A stretch of 9,722 nt of DNA from Bacteroidota bacterium (GCA_024635465.1 JAGXIS010000015.1:1-9722), one strand, 5' to 3'; shown: positions 1 to 6,963, counted from the first letter of the stretch. Made by a program: numbers and translations. The notes: generated by a model from the letters alone, not told the origin.

Positions 1-30
1 GGTGGGCTCGGAGATGTGTATAAGAGACAG
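1..30 (+). other. Sequencing adapter remnant (Nextera/Tn5 mosaic end)
   Basis: Bases 12-30 are the exact 19-bp Tn5 mosaic end AGATGTGTATAAGAGACAG. Bases 2-11 match the preceding part of the Illumina Nextera read-2 adapter. This is library-construction sequence, not genome, and it marks a physical contig or read end. Genomic sequence begins at about base 31. Confidence 0.97.
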
Positions 31-80
31 GTTCATATTTAAAAAACTTCAACCCTATCTAAACACTAACAAATTTTAAC

Positions 81-214
81 ATCTGCCTTCTTCCTTTTGC
101 CCTTAACCTATAATTTTGCCATTATCCTATAAACTGACAGCTGACGATTGATAGCTAACAGCCAAAAGCCTATTCACTTCCAATATTTCACTTTTCACCC
201 TTCTGCCTTCTGCC
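81..214. repeat. Degenerate pyrimidine-rich heptamer repeats and palindromic words
   Basis: The gene-free stretch 31-317 holds short repeats and no open frame worth calling. Bases 81-108 read as four consecutive heptamers of form NNNNNCC (ATCTGCC, TTCTTCC, TTTTGCC, CTTAACC). After a phase shift, two more follow at 114-127. A perfect tandem pair TTCTGCC-TTCTGCC lies at 201-214. Between them, 134-158 matches the right arm of the hairpin at 3606-3674 at 19 of 25 positions. A direct repeat CGAAG (222-226 and 233-237) follows. These look like dispersed intergenic repeat debris; no function can be read from them. Confidence 0.5.
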
Positions 215-304
215 CGCTCTACGAAGCTTTAGCGAAGTGGAGCCTTCTCTAAATAGCTAATAAAATCAACCCGAATTAACATTATCCATTTAATAAAAAT
301 TAAG

Positions 305-310
305 TATACT
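305..310 (+). promoter_or_regulatory. Possible -10-like element just upstream of the quinoprotein gene
   Basis: TATACT lies 7 bases before the ATG at 318, so initiation from it would give an almost leaderless mRNA. No Shine-Dalgarno sequence precedes the ATG. No convincing -35 box sits at normal spacing: TTAACA at 276-281 is 23 bases away. Weak evidence, in an AT-rich stretch where such hexamers arise by chance. Confidence 0.25.
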
Positions 311-317
311 AATATTT

Positions 318-2480
318 ATGAAATTCCCCTTTTCAATTTTCAGAATACTACTCAGGGTTACAGCCCTGCTATTTCTATTGGGTTGCTCAAATAGAGACGC
401 TGAGCCGCCGATAGACCTTAACCACGAACAATATCGTACCTGGCACTCATTTCTGGGCGATAAGGAAGCATCACAATACTCTTCTCTTACCCAAATTACG
501 AGAGAGAATGTAGATCAACTTGAGATTGCATGGTCGTTTTCTACAGGAGACTTACTGGATGGTGAACGTACAGAAATACAGGCCAATCCGCTTATCATTG
601 ATGGAATCCTTTATGGCACCACGCCTCTCAAAAAAGCATTTGCTCTTCGTGCAGACACCGGTGAACTTCTCTGGATGTTTGACCCATTTGAGGGCGAAGA
701 ACCCCGATCCAGAGGTGTAAACAGAGGCTTTGCAACCTGGAGTGATAACCAGGGAAATCGAAACCTTTATTATGTTGCCGGGCATCGACTTTATGCCATC
801 GATGCTGCCACTGGAACTCCCCGAGCCGATTTTGGTGAAAACGGATCTCTCAATTTTTCGGTCGGACTCGATCGGGATGCGATGGATATACGTGTTACAG
901 CGACCAGCCCGGGAATTGTTTATGACGACCTTTTGATACATGGCTCCAGGGTATACAATCTGACGCCCGGACATATTCGTGCATTCAACGTACATACAGG
1001 AGAGATTGCCTGGACTTTCAGGACTATACCTTATCCCGGCGATTATGGGTATGATACCTGGCCGGAGGACGCCTGGACCCGGATCGGAAATACTAACAGT
1101 TGGGCAGGCATGAGTCTGGATGTTGAACGGGGAATCGTTTATGCACCCATTGCCTCTCCCGGTCATGATTTTTATGGCGGGGATCGAATCGGTGAGAATC
1201 TATTCGGCAGCTCATTAGTGGCATTGAATGCTGCAACAGGCGAACGTATATGGCACTATCAGTTTGTTCGTCATGATATTTGGGATTATGACCCGCCGGC
1301 AGCACCGAATTTGGTGACCATTGAACGCAATGGTGAACTGGTAGATGCGGTCGCTCAAATTACAAAAACAGGATACGTTTACGTTCTCGATCGCGAGACT
1401 GGAGAACCTCTTTTCCCGATGACTGAGGAAGAAGTCCCCGCTTCTGATTTAAAAGGCGAAGTAACATGGCCCTCTCAGCCTGTGCCGGTACTACCCAAAC
1501 CTTTTGCCAGACAGGACTTCACTGAAGAGGACATTACCAATATTTCCCCTGAATCTCATCAAGCCGTTCTTGAGCGATTTCGAGAAATACGCAGCGCAAA
1601 CCGCTGGGAACCTCCGAGTACACAGGGAACATTGATTTTTCCCGGTTTTGACGGAGGTGGAGAATGGGGCGGTGCTGCTTTCGATCCTGAGACCGGTGTT
1701 CTTTACGTCAATTCAAACGAAATGCCTTGGATTCTGCAAATGGTTGAACTGGATGAAGAAGATCAGGAATTATCACAAGCTGAACGTATTTATGCTCAAA
1801 ATTGTGCAGTTTGTCATGGTTCTAATCGAACGGGTGTGCAACATGGAGCCAATCCCTCACTGGTGAATATCGGTGAGAGATTGAATATAGACGAGTTAAC
1901 CGAGGTAATCACTAACGGTCGTGGTGTGATGCCGGGCTTCAGCTATCTTTCTAAAGAAGAATTGGATGCTATTATTGATTTTTTGAATGATCCCGATGCC
2001 CCGGACGTAAATCCAGTCGAAATTACAATGAGTAGAGCCCCTCAAGTCCCTTACACACACACCGGTTATAATCGATTTTTGGATCCTGAAGGTTATCCGG
2101 CCATCAAACCACCTTGGGGTACACTGAATGCGATCGACCTCAACAGCGGTGAACACTTATGGAATATTCCGTTTGGCGAGTTTAATGAGTTAACTGAGCG
2201 CGGTATCCCTCAAACCGGTACCGAAAACTATGGTGGACCGGTTGTGACGGCAGGTGGACTGATTTTTATAGGTGCTACTCAGGATGAAAAATTCAGGGCT
2301 TTCGATAAAAGTAATGGTAAAATACTTTGGGAAACGACTCTCCCTGCCGGCGGATATGCAACCCCTGCCGTTTATGAAGTTGATGGACGGCAATTCGTGG
2401 TGATCGCTGCCGGTGGGGGGAAAATGGGCACTAAGTCGGGGGATACATATATAGCTTTTTCGCTTCCAATGAATGAATAA
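318..2480 (+). CDS. PQQ-dependent dehydrogenase lipoprotein with inserted cytochrome c domain
   Basis: An exported quinoprotein that oxidises a sugar or alcohol with pyrroloquinoline quinone and passes electrons to a covalently bound haem. The N-terminus is a lipoprotein signal with lipobox LLGC (Cys23), so the mature protein is probably membrane-anchored outside the cytoplasm. Residues ~35-470 and ~580-720 form the beta-propeller, with repeated blade motifs such as LRADTGELLW and LNAATGERIW. DYDPPAAP (Asp325) and TKTGYVYVLD (Lys350) resemble the catalytic Asp and PQQ-binding Lys regions of membrane glucose dehydrogenase. A class I cytochrome c domain at ~486-558 has CAVCH (Cys496, Cys499, His500) and a probable axial Met538 in GVMPGF. 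It lacks the N-terminal membrane helices of E. coli Gcd. Substrate cannot be assigned; glucose, another aldose or a polyol are possible. No PQQ synthesis genes are in view. A possible partner is the lipoprotein gene 99 bases downstream. Confidence 0.9.
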   Translation: MKFPFSIFRILLRVTALLFLLGCSNRDAEPPIDLNHEQYRTWHSFLGDKEASQYSSLTQITRENVDQLEIAWSFSTGDLLDGERTEIQANPLIIDGILYGTTPLKKAFALRADTGELLWMFDPFEGEEPRSRGVNRGFATWSDNQGNRNLYYVAGHRLYAIDAATGTPRADFGENGSLNFSVGLDRDAMDIRVTATSPGIVYDDLLIHGSRVYNLTPGHIRAFNVHTGEIAWTFRTIPYPGDYGYDTWPEDAWTRIGNTNSWAGMSLDVERGIVYAPIASPGHDFYGGDRIGENLFGSSLVALNAATGERIWHYQFVRHDIWDYDPPAAPNLVTIERNGELVDAVAQITKTGYVYVLDRETGEPLFPMTEEEVPASDLKGEVTWPSQPVPVLPKPFARQDFTEEDITNISPESHQAVLERFREIRSANRWEPPSTQGTLIFPGFDGGGEWGGAAFDPETGVLYVNSNEMPWILQMVELDEEDQELSQAERIYAQNCAVCHGSNRTGVQHGANPSLVNIGERLNIDELTEVITNGRGVMPGFSYLSKEELDAIIDFLNDPDAPDVNPVEITMSRAPQVPYTHTGYNRFLDPEGYPAIKPPWGTLNAIDLNSGEHLWNIPFGEFNELTERGIPQTGTENYGGPVVTAGGLIFIGATQDEKFRAFDKSNGKILWETTLPAGGYATPAVYEVDGRQFVVIAAGGGKMGTKSGDTYIAFSLPMNE

Positions 2481-2486
2481 GTTTCG

Positions 2487-2510
2487 ATGAATCAGTAATA
2501 TTCGATTCAT
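2487..2510 (+). other. Small stem-loop after the quinoprotein gene
   Basis: ATGAATC (2487-2493) pairs with GATTCAT (2504-2510) around a 10-base loop, six bases after the stop codon. There is no following T-tract, so it is not a canonical terminator. The rest of the 99-base gap is AT-rich and shows no clear promoter, so co-transcription with the next gene remains possible. Confidence 0.3.
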
Positions 2511-2579
2511 GAATATGAACTATCATTTCAACAAATTTCATTTATATTACTATTCAACTTTGACCAAAACCATTCTACC

Positions 2580-3533
2580 ATGATCAATCTTCTTCAAAAC
2601 AACACTATTTTTTATCGGTCACTCACCGTTCTACTGATATTTACCTTTTTCACTTCATGTGAAAATCAAGATGATGGCAATACAACTGCTTCTAATGATA
2701 ATACTACAGAATCCAATATTGTCTCACCCGACCTAAACATACCATCTGATTATTTGATCGGTGGATTTGCCATCGGTACACAATCTTACACCTTTAATCG
2801 ATTTTCTGCTTTCGAAGCTATTGAAAAAACAGCAGAAGCGGGCGGACGAGTTATTGAAATCTACCCCGGACAACGATTTAAAGAGGATGATGATACTCCA
2901 TTCAACGCCATTAATGACGATCAAATTGAAGAACTTAAAGCTAAACTTCAGGAACACGACATAATGTTGGTTAATTATGGTGTTGCCGGTATGTCCAACC
3001 CGGAGGAAGCGAGAGCAGTATTTGAGTTTGCTACCAAATTAGGTGTGCCTGTAGTTACTGCCAGTCCCGAAACACAGGAAGAGATGGATTTTATTGAAGA
3101 ATTGGTGAAGGAGTTTGATATTATGATGGCTATTCATAACCACCCAAAACCTGAAGATCCTGATTCAGATTATATGTTATGGGATCCCAATTACATTGCA
3201 GGACTATTGGATGGAAGAGATCCAAGGCTGGGAATTAGCGCGGATACAGGTCATTGGATGCGATCCGGAGTATCACCTGTTGAAGCCCTTCAATTGTCTG
3301 AAGGACGTATTATCTCACTTCATTTAAAAGATGTTGACCAGTTTAATCTTCAGGCGGTTGATGTCATATTTGGCACCGGTGTTGGTAACGTGAGTGGCAT
3401 ATTGGAAGAGTTGGTCCGCCAAAATTTTGCTGGACACATCTCGATAGAATATGAAGCAAATTGGATGAACAATGTACCTGAAGTTGCTCAAAATGTTGGT
3501 TTCATCCGTGGTTGGACAGAAGCTGCCAATTAG
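2580..3533 (+). CDS. Lipoprotein sugar phosphate isomerase/epimerase-like TIM-barrel protein
   Basis: A xylose-isomerase-like (AP endonuclease 2 superfamily) TIM barrel made as an exported lipoprotein. The signal peptide ends in FFTSC (probable lipidated Cys27). It is followed by a low-complexity Asn/Asp/Ser/Thr linker to about residue 52 and the barrel from ~60 to 315. Residues placed like the family's metal and substrate ligands are Glu93 (VIEIYPG), His186 and His188 (AIHNHP), Asp222 and His225 (SADTGHW), His248 (LHLKD) and Glu290 (SIEYE), so the active site looks intact. The family isomerises or epimerises free or modified sugars. An extracytoplasmic location argues against a phosphorylated substrate despite the usual family name. 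There is no Shine-Dalgarno site before the ATG. It may act on the substrate or product of the upstream quinoprotein; this is inferred from position and shared export only. Confidence 0.85.
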   Translation: MINLLQNNTIFYRSLTVLLIFTFFTSCENQDDGNTTASNDNTTESNIVSPDLNIPSDYLIGGFAIGTQSYTFNRFSAFEAIEKTAEAGGRVIEIYPGQRFKEDDDTPFNAINDDQIEELKAKLQEHDIMLVNYGVAGMSNPEEARAVFEFATKLGVPVVTASPETQEEMDFIEELVKEFDIMMAIHNHPKPEDPDSDYMLWDPNYIAGLLDGRDPRLGISADTGHWMRSGVSPVEALQLSEGRIISLHLKDVDQFNLQAVDVIFGTGVGNVSGILEELVRQNFAGHISIEYEANWMNNVPEVAQNVGFIRGWTEAAN

Positions 3534-3605
3534 TAATTCATGGGTGCTATGAAGCGGCCATTCAATAAGGGTTTATTTCTGAAGTTAAGTTAATCTTCTT
3601 CAAAT

Positions 3606-3674
3606 TATAGCTATCAGTCTTCAGCTTTCAGCTTTTCATTTCTAGATGCTGACGGCTGAAAGCTGATAGCTATA
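3606..3674. repeat. Long bulged hairpin between convergent genes
   Basis: TATAGCTATCAG (3606-3617) pairs perfectly with CTGATAGCTATA (3663-3674). After a 7-base bulge on the left (3618-3624), CTTTCAGC (3625-3632) pairs with GCTGAAAG (3655-3662). The total is 20 base pairs around a 22-base loop. It begins one base beyond the stop codon of the minus-strand flavoprotein gene and 72 bases after the plus-strand gene. No T-tract flanks it on either strand, so intrinsic termination is not obvious. The right arm resembles bases 134-158, which points to a dispersed palindromic repeat. Confidence 0.75.
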
Positions 3675-3675
3675 C

Positions 3676-4344
3676 TTATGTAAAACTGGCTATATCACTC
3701 AAACTTTTCTTAGTGATGTCAGGTACCTTTACATTCTTTTCCGGGTATCCGACTACAAGTAAGAGAAACGGACGCTCGTTTTCGGGTCTTTCGAGGATTT
3801 CATTCAAAAAACTCATTGGACTGGGGGTGTGAGTCAAAGTAGCTAATCCTGCGTTGTGCAGAGCAGTGATCAGGATACCGGTTGCGATTCCTACAGACTC
3901 TTTTACGTAGTAGTGCTTCATTTTCTGCCCTTCATCATTAAACCCATAACTTTTCGAGAAAATAGCAATGAGATAGGGCGCTTTCTCCAGAAAAGGCTTG
4001 TTTTCATCTGTTCCGAATGGTCGCAGTGCCTCGATCCACTCTTCAGGGGCGCGATTATGATAGAAATCATGTTCCTCCTTCTCAGCTCCTTCACGAATTT
4101 TCTTTTTCATCTCCGGATCACTGACCACAGCAAAATGCCACGGTTGCATATTAGCACCATTGGGAGCTGTTCCTGCTGCCAGTAAACAATCTTCAATAAT
4201 TTCCTGAGCAATTTGTCGATCTGAAAAATCACGAACCGTCCGACGGCGTTTCATTAGTTTTAGAAACTCCGCTGATCGCCGCTTCATCTCCTCTGCCGGA
4301 TATTCGTGATAATCTTTGTGCGGAATAAATGTCAGTTCGTACAT
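3676..4344 (-). CDS. Nitroreductase-fold FMN protein, iodotyrosine deiodinase-like (halotyrosine dehalogenase)
   Basis: A 222-aa FMN enzyme of the nitroreductase superfamily that would ordinarily be labelled only 'nitroreductase'. Its motifs follow iodotyrosine deiodinase (IYD) almost end to end: RRTVR (34-38, FMN phosphate), [13 protein letters not shown] (57-69), [15 protein letters not shown] (144-158), THTP (171-174) and [12 protein letters not shown] (198-209). Against human IYD, as I recall it, the lid region aligns without gaps. Glu91, Tyr95 and Lys116 fall on the human residues Glu157, Tyr161 and Lys182 that clamp the amino-acid end of halotyrosine. Thr173 falls on Thr239 near flavin N5. 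The predicted reaction is reductive dehalogenation of iodo-, bromo- or chlorotyrosine. It lacks the membrane anchor of the animal enzymes and is probably cytosolic. It is divergent from the blaI-like gene, so the intervening operator cluster could also affect it. A general nitroreductase role is the alternative. Confidence 0.85.
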   Translation of the reverse strand: MYELTFIPHKDYHEYPAEEMKRRSAEFLKLMKRRRTVRDFSDRQIAQEIIEDCLLAAGTAPNGANMQPWHFAVVSDPEMKKKIREGAEKEEHDFYHNRAPEEWIEALRPFGTDENKPFLEKAPYLIAIFSKSYGFNDEGQKMKHYYVKESVGIATGILITALHNAGLATLTHTPSPMSFLNEILERPENERPFLLLVVGYPEKNVKVPDITKKSLSDIASFT

Positions 4345-4537
4345 GGTGATAAAATTTTATGTTTGTGCAGTTACTTGGTCAAATGAAAGAGGATTCTTAC
4401 CATTTCGTCAATAATTGCGAAAAATTACTCCTAGACAAACTACTCAGACCTGCTACTTGTTCCATTCCATATTTCCCCTTTTATTTGATAATTCATGCCA
4501 TCATTAAAATCTGAGTCAGGCTTTTCATTTAAAAATA

Positions 4538-4596
4538 AAGTAATTAATTCTTGACATTTATTGTAATTACTACTTCCTTAGTACTAAGTAATTAAT
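4538..4596. promoter_or_regulatory. Probable BlaI-type operator cluster and promoter region
   Basis: The 11-mer AAGTAATTAAT occurs twice (4538-4548 and 4586-4596). Its inverse TAATTACT lies at 4564-4571, pairing with AGTAATTA at 4587-4594. The perfect 12-bp palindrome CTTAGTACTAAG sits at 4577-4588. BlaI/MecI repressors bind dyads built from TACTA/TAGTA-like half-sites, and several occur here. TTGACA at 4551-4556 may be a -35 box lying within the cluster, but no good -10 follows at normal spacing. The cluster ends 43 bases before the repressor ATG, which fits autoregulation. The rest of 4345-4639 shows no gene. Confidence 0.6.
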
Positions 4597-4639
4597 AATA
4601 GCTATATTAATTGAACCATATAAATCACAGGTAAAAAAA

Positions 4640-5020
4640 ATGCGAAAACCACTGAGTCCACTCGGCGAAACAGAAATGGAAATATTAAATCATGTATGGA
4701 AGCTTGGAGAAGCATCTGTGGCAGATGTTAGGGAGCAAATCCTTGAATCAAGAGAGGTTGCTTATACAACTGTCATGACCATCATGAAGAATTTATCAGA
4801 TAAATCGTATCTCAAATACCGAAAAGAGGGAATGAGTTACATTTATAGTGCTGCTGTTCAACCTGATCAGGTGCGATTTAGTTTAATAGACAGACTCATT
4901 GATAAAGTTTTCCAGGGGTCGCCGAAGGATCTGGTTCAAACATTGGTGCAGAGTGAGAATCTGACCGAAGTAGAGCGAAATGAGATCAAAAGATTAATCG
5001 ACAACATGGAGGATCAATAA
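4640..5020 (+). CDS. BlaI/MecI/CopY-family transcriptional repressor
   Basis: A 126-aa repressor of normal family length. Residues ~5-72 form the winged helix: LSPLGETEMEIL leads helix 1, AYTTVMTIMKNL (41-52) is the recognition helix and LKYRKEGMSYIY (58-69) the wing. Residues ~75-122 form the helical dimerisation region. It overlaps the M56 metallopeptidase start by one base (TAATG), the classic repressor-sensor pairing: the sensor's protease activity relieves repression. The Asn-Phe cleavage pair used in staphylococcal BlaI/MecI is not seen; the corresponding stretch reads QSENLTEVERNE. Weak ribosome-binding AGG sits 8 bases before the ATG. Targets are probably its own operon through the operator cluster upstream. 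The regulated stress or ligand is unknown, and no beta-lactamase gene is in the window. Confidence 0.95.
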   Translation: MRKPLSPLGETEMEILNHVWKLGEASVADVREQILESREVAYTTVMTIMKNLSDKSYLKYRKEGMSYIYSAAVQPDQVRFSLIDRLIDKVFQGSPKDLVQTLVQSENLTEVERNEIKRLIDNMEDQ

Positions 5021-5022
5021 TG
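5008..5022 (+). promoter_or_regulatory. Shine-Dalgarno and coupled start of the M56 gene
   Basis: GGAGG (5008-5012) lies 7 bases before the ATG at 5020, inside the 3' end of the repressor gene. Stop and start overlap as TAATG. This fixes the M56 start and implies translational coupling. It is one of few good Shine-Dalgarno sites in the window. Confidence 0.8.
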
Positions 5023-6963
5023 GAATCTCTTTTTCAAGATGTAGTGTATGTTGGTGAAGCGATTCTTTATTTCACATGGTTACCCTTAACGATATGGACT
5101 CTTACCGCTTGTACCGGATGGTTGGTTCTTCGTACGTATACAACTCTCCACCCACAGATTCAATATCAGGGGCGACTCGCCTTGATGTTTGCATTGCCGG
5201 CCGGTTTTTTAGCACTGTGCATTTTAAAGGGAATCGAGATCATCTTTAATTCAGGTGCAACAGAAGCGGTAAGTCTTAAAATTATTACAGTACTTTCACC
5301 GATTGAAGTTACAATCAACAGTGTTGAAGAAGCGGCTCTATACTCCTTTAATAATATACTTCTAGTATCTCTATTCCTGTTATTGGTTATAGGTGTGATC
5401 TACTCTTTCTCCCGCTTCGCTTCGCAATGGATCTATTTGAGACAAATAAAAGCATCACATGAGTTTGAACCAATTTCAGGTTTAAAAGGTCTCGACTCCG
5501 GCAATATTCAACTTGTAGATTCGATTCAGAAAAAGGTCGGAGTAGCGTTCCGGGATGATGACATCATTCCATCTACATTTGGATATATCAATCCTGTCAT
5601 TCTGCTGCCTAAGTCACTACAGGCCAACAATGAGAAGTTGAATCTGGCGATCAGACATGAGTTGACTCATATTTCACAAAATGACTTTCTATCACAAATA
5701 ACAACAATTTGTACCGGTATTTTTTTCTGGTTTCATCCTATAGTACACCTGCTCAAAAGAGAACTCATTGAATATCGTGAACTGCGGTGTGACTCAATGG
5801 TCTTATCAGAGCAAAACATATCCCGAAAAGAGTATGCCTCCCTCCTGCTGGAGTTGCTTCATATGCCCAATTTCGACAAAGAACTTTCCGTAAACATGGC
5901 TCAGGAATCATCAAACCTAAAAAAGAGGATCCAAATGATCACAAAACCTAACATTCATAAACCGATACCCAAACGCCTGAGCTTCACACTTTTTGGAGTT
6001 ATTATTTTCAGTACCGCCATTTTTATGGCCTGTACGGATATGCAGACTTCAGAAATATTTGATAACGAAGAACTTAATCTCATGACCGATGTAGATCGCG
6101 ATGGAACGCGCGGTTATCATCAAATATTAATTTTTATGGGTGATGAAGAACAAGCTGAACACCACATGGAAGCTCTCGATCAACTGAATGCGGTAGAAGA
6201 AAACCACATTCAGTCCATTAATGTTTTAAAAGGTGACCAAGCCACTGAAAAATATGGTGAGCGAGGAGCAAAAGGTGTGATTGAGGTTAATACTCATATC
6301 AGCGAAGAAGCATATAACTCCGTTTTAACAACTCTTGGTATGGAGGCGCAAGACTTGAACCTAAACAACCAAGAAAAAGAAGAGGACTTTTTTGTAGTTG
6401 TGGAAAAGATGCCTGAGCTCATTGGTGGATTGGGATCTCTTGCAGCTCAAATCCAATATCCTGAAATGGCTCATAGAGCAGGAATTGAGGGAAGGGTATT
6501 TATTCAATTTATTGTGAATGAAGAAGGCGAGGTTGAAGAGCCAAAAGTTATACGAGGGATTGGGGGTGGAGCAGATGAAGAAGCAATTCGTGTGGTAAGT
6601 CAGGCTAAATTTACACCGGGCATACAAAGAGGTCAACCGGTGAGAGTACAATATGCACTCCCTATTCAATTCAAACTCCCGGAATCGGGATCAGGCAGTG
6701 GAACCTCAACCATTGAAAGCCCAACTGTTATTGAGAAGAACATGGCTGCAAAAATAGAAAGATTGGATGATGGATTTCGTGGCAATATTGTTGACAATGA
6801 TACCAAACGACCGTTGCCCGGAGTGAATATTATAATAGATGGCAGTAGTACCGGCACAACTACAGATATGTATGGTGATTTCACTTTACCAGCTGTTCAA
6901 TCCAATGAAACAGTGTTCGTGATTTCACGGATTGGATATGAAACAGCACGTTTTCAACTATAA
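5020..6963 (+). CDS. M56-family (BlaR1-like) metallopeptidase sensor with TonB C-terminal and CarboxypepD_reg-like domains
   Basis: A membrane-bound zinc peptidase thought to sense a periplasmic signal and trigger cleavage of its partner BlaI-type repressor. Hydrophobic segments are at ~12-35, 53-73, 110-130 and 320-337. The peptidase region lies between the third and fourth, as in BlaR1, with HELTH at 213-217 and a probable third zinc ligand Glu254 in YRELRCD. BlaR1's penicillin-binding sensor domain is absent. Residues 338-647 contain a TonB-receptor plug-like stretch (399-425, VLKGDQATEKYGERGAKGV), a TonB C-terminal-like domain (480-553, from YPEMAHRAG to the PIQFKL strand) and a CarboxypepD_reg-like domain (588-647, LPGVNIIIDG...GTTTDMYGDF...RIGYE). 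The last domain stops soon after RIGYE, shorter than usual. The fourth hydrophobic segment ends in FMAC (Cys338) and resembles a lipoprotein signal. A strong terminator follows, closing the two-gene operon. Confidence 0.92.
   Translation: MESLFQDVVYVGEAILYFTWLPLTIWTLTACTGWLVLRTYTTLHPQIQYQGRLALMFALPAGFLALCILKGIEIIFNSGATEAVSLKIITVLSPIEVTINSVEEAALYSFNNILLVSLFLLLVIGVIYSFSRFASQWIYLRQIKASHEFEPISGLKGLDSGNIQLVDSIQKKVGVAFRDDDIIPSTFGYINPVILLPKSLQANNEKLNLAIRHELTHISQNDFLSQITTICTGIFFWFHPIVHLLKRELIEYRELRCDSMVLSEQNISRKEYASLLLELLHMPNFDKELSVNMAQESSNLKKRIQMITKPNIHKPIPKRLSFTLFGVIIFSTAIFMACTDMQTSEIFDNEELNLMTDVDRDGTRGYHQILIFMGDEEQAEHHMEALDQLNAVEENHIQSINVLKGDQATEKYGERGAKGVIEVNTHISEEAYNSVLTTLGMEAQDLNLNNQEKEEDFFVVVEKMPELIGGLGSLAAQIQYPEMAHRAGIEGRVFIQFIVNEEGEVEEPKVIRGIGGGADEEAIRVVSQAKFTPGIQRGQPVRVQYALPIQFKLPESGSGSGTSTIESPTVIEKNMAAKIERLDDGFRGNIVDNDTKRPLPGVNIIIDGSSTGTTTDMYGDFTLPAVQSNETVFVISRIGYETARFQL

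Noticed and set aside
12..30. Natural Tn5/IS50 end
   Set aside because: The 19-mer is the engineered mosaic end preceded by adapter sequence at the very edge of the window, so it is a library artefact.
81..237. CRISPR array or tandem gene-like repeats
   Set aside because: Repeat units are only 5-7 bases and degenerate, with no spacer-repeat regularity and no cas genes.
552..1166. 204-codon open frame on the minus strand inside the quinoprotein gene
   Set aside because: It lies wholly antisense to a strongly supported gene, is rich in Ser/Gly/Ile without family motifs, and has no start context.
3856..4185. 109-codon plus-strand frame inside the flavoprotein gene
   Set aside because: Antisense shadow of a gene whose motifs are unmistakable; Phe/Leu/Cys-rich translation without recognisable features.
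4640..6963. A beta-lactam resistance operon
   Set aside because: The repressor and peptidase families match, but there is no penicillin-binding sensor domain and no beta-lactamase or PBP2a gene. The label would be unsupported.
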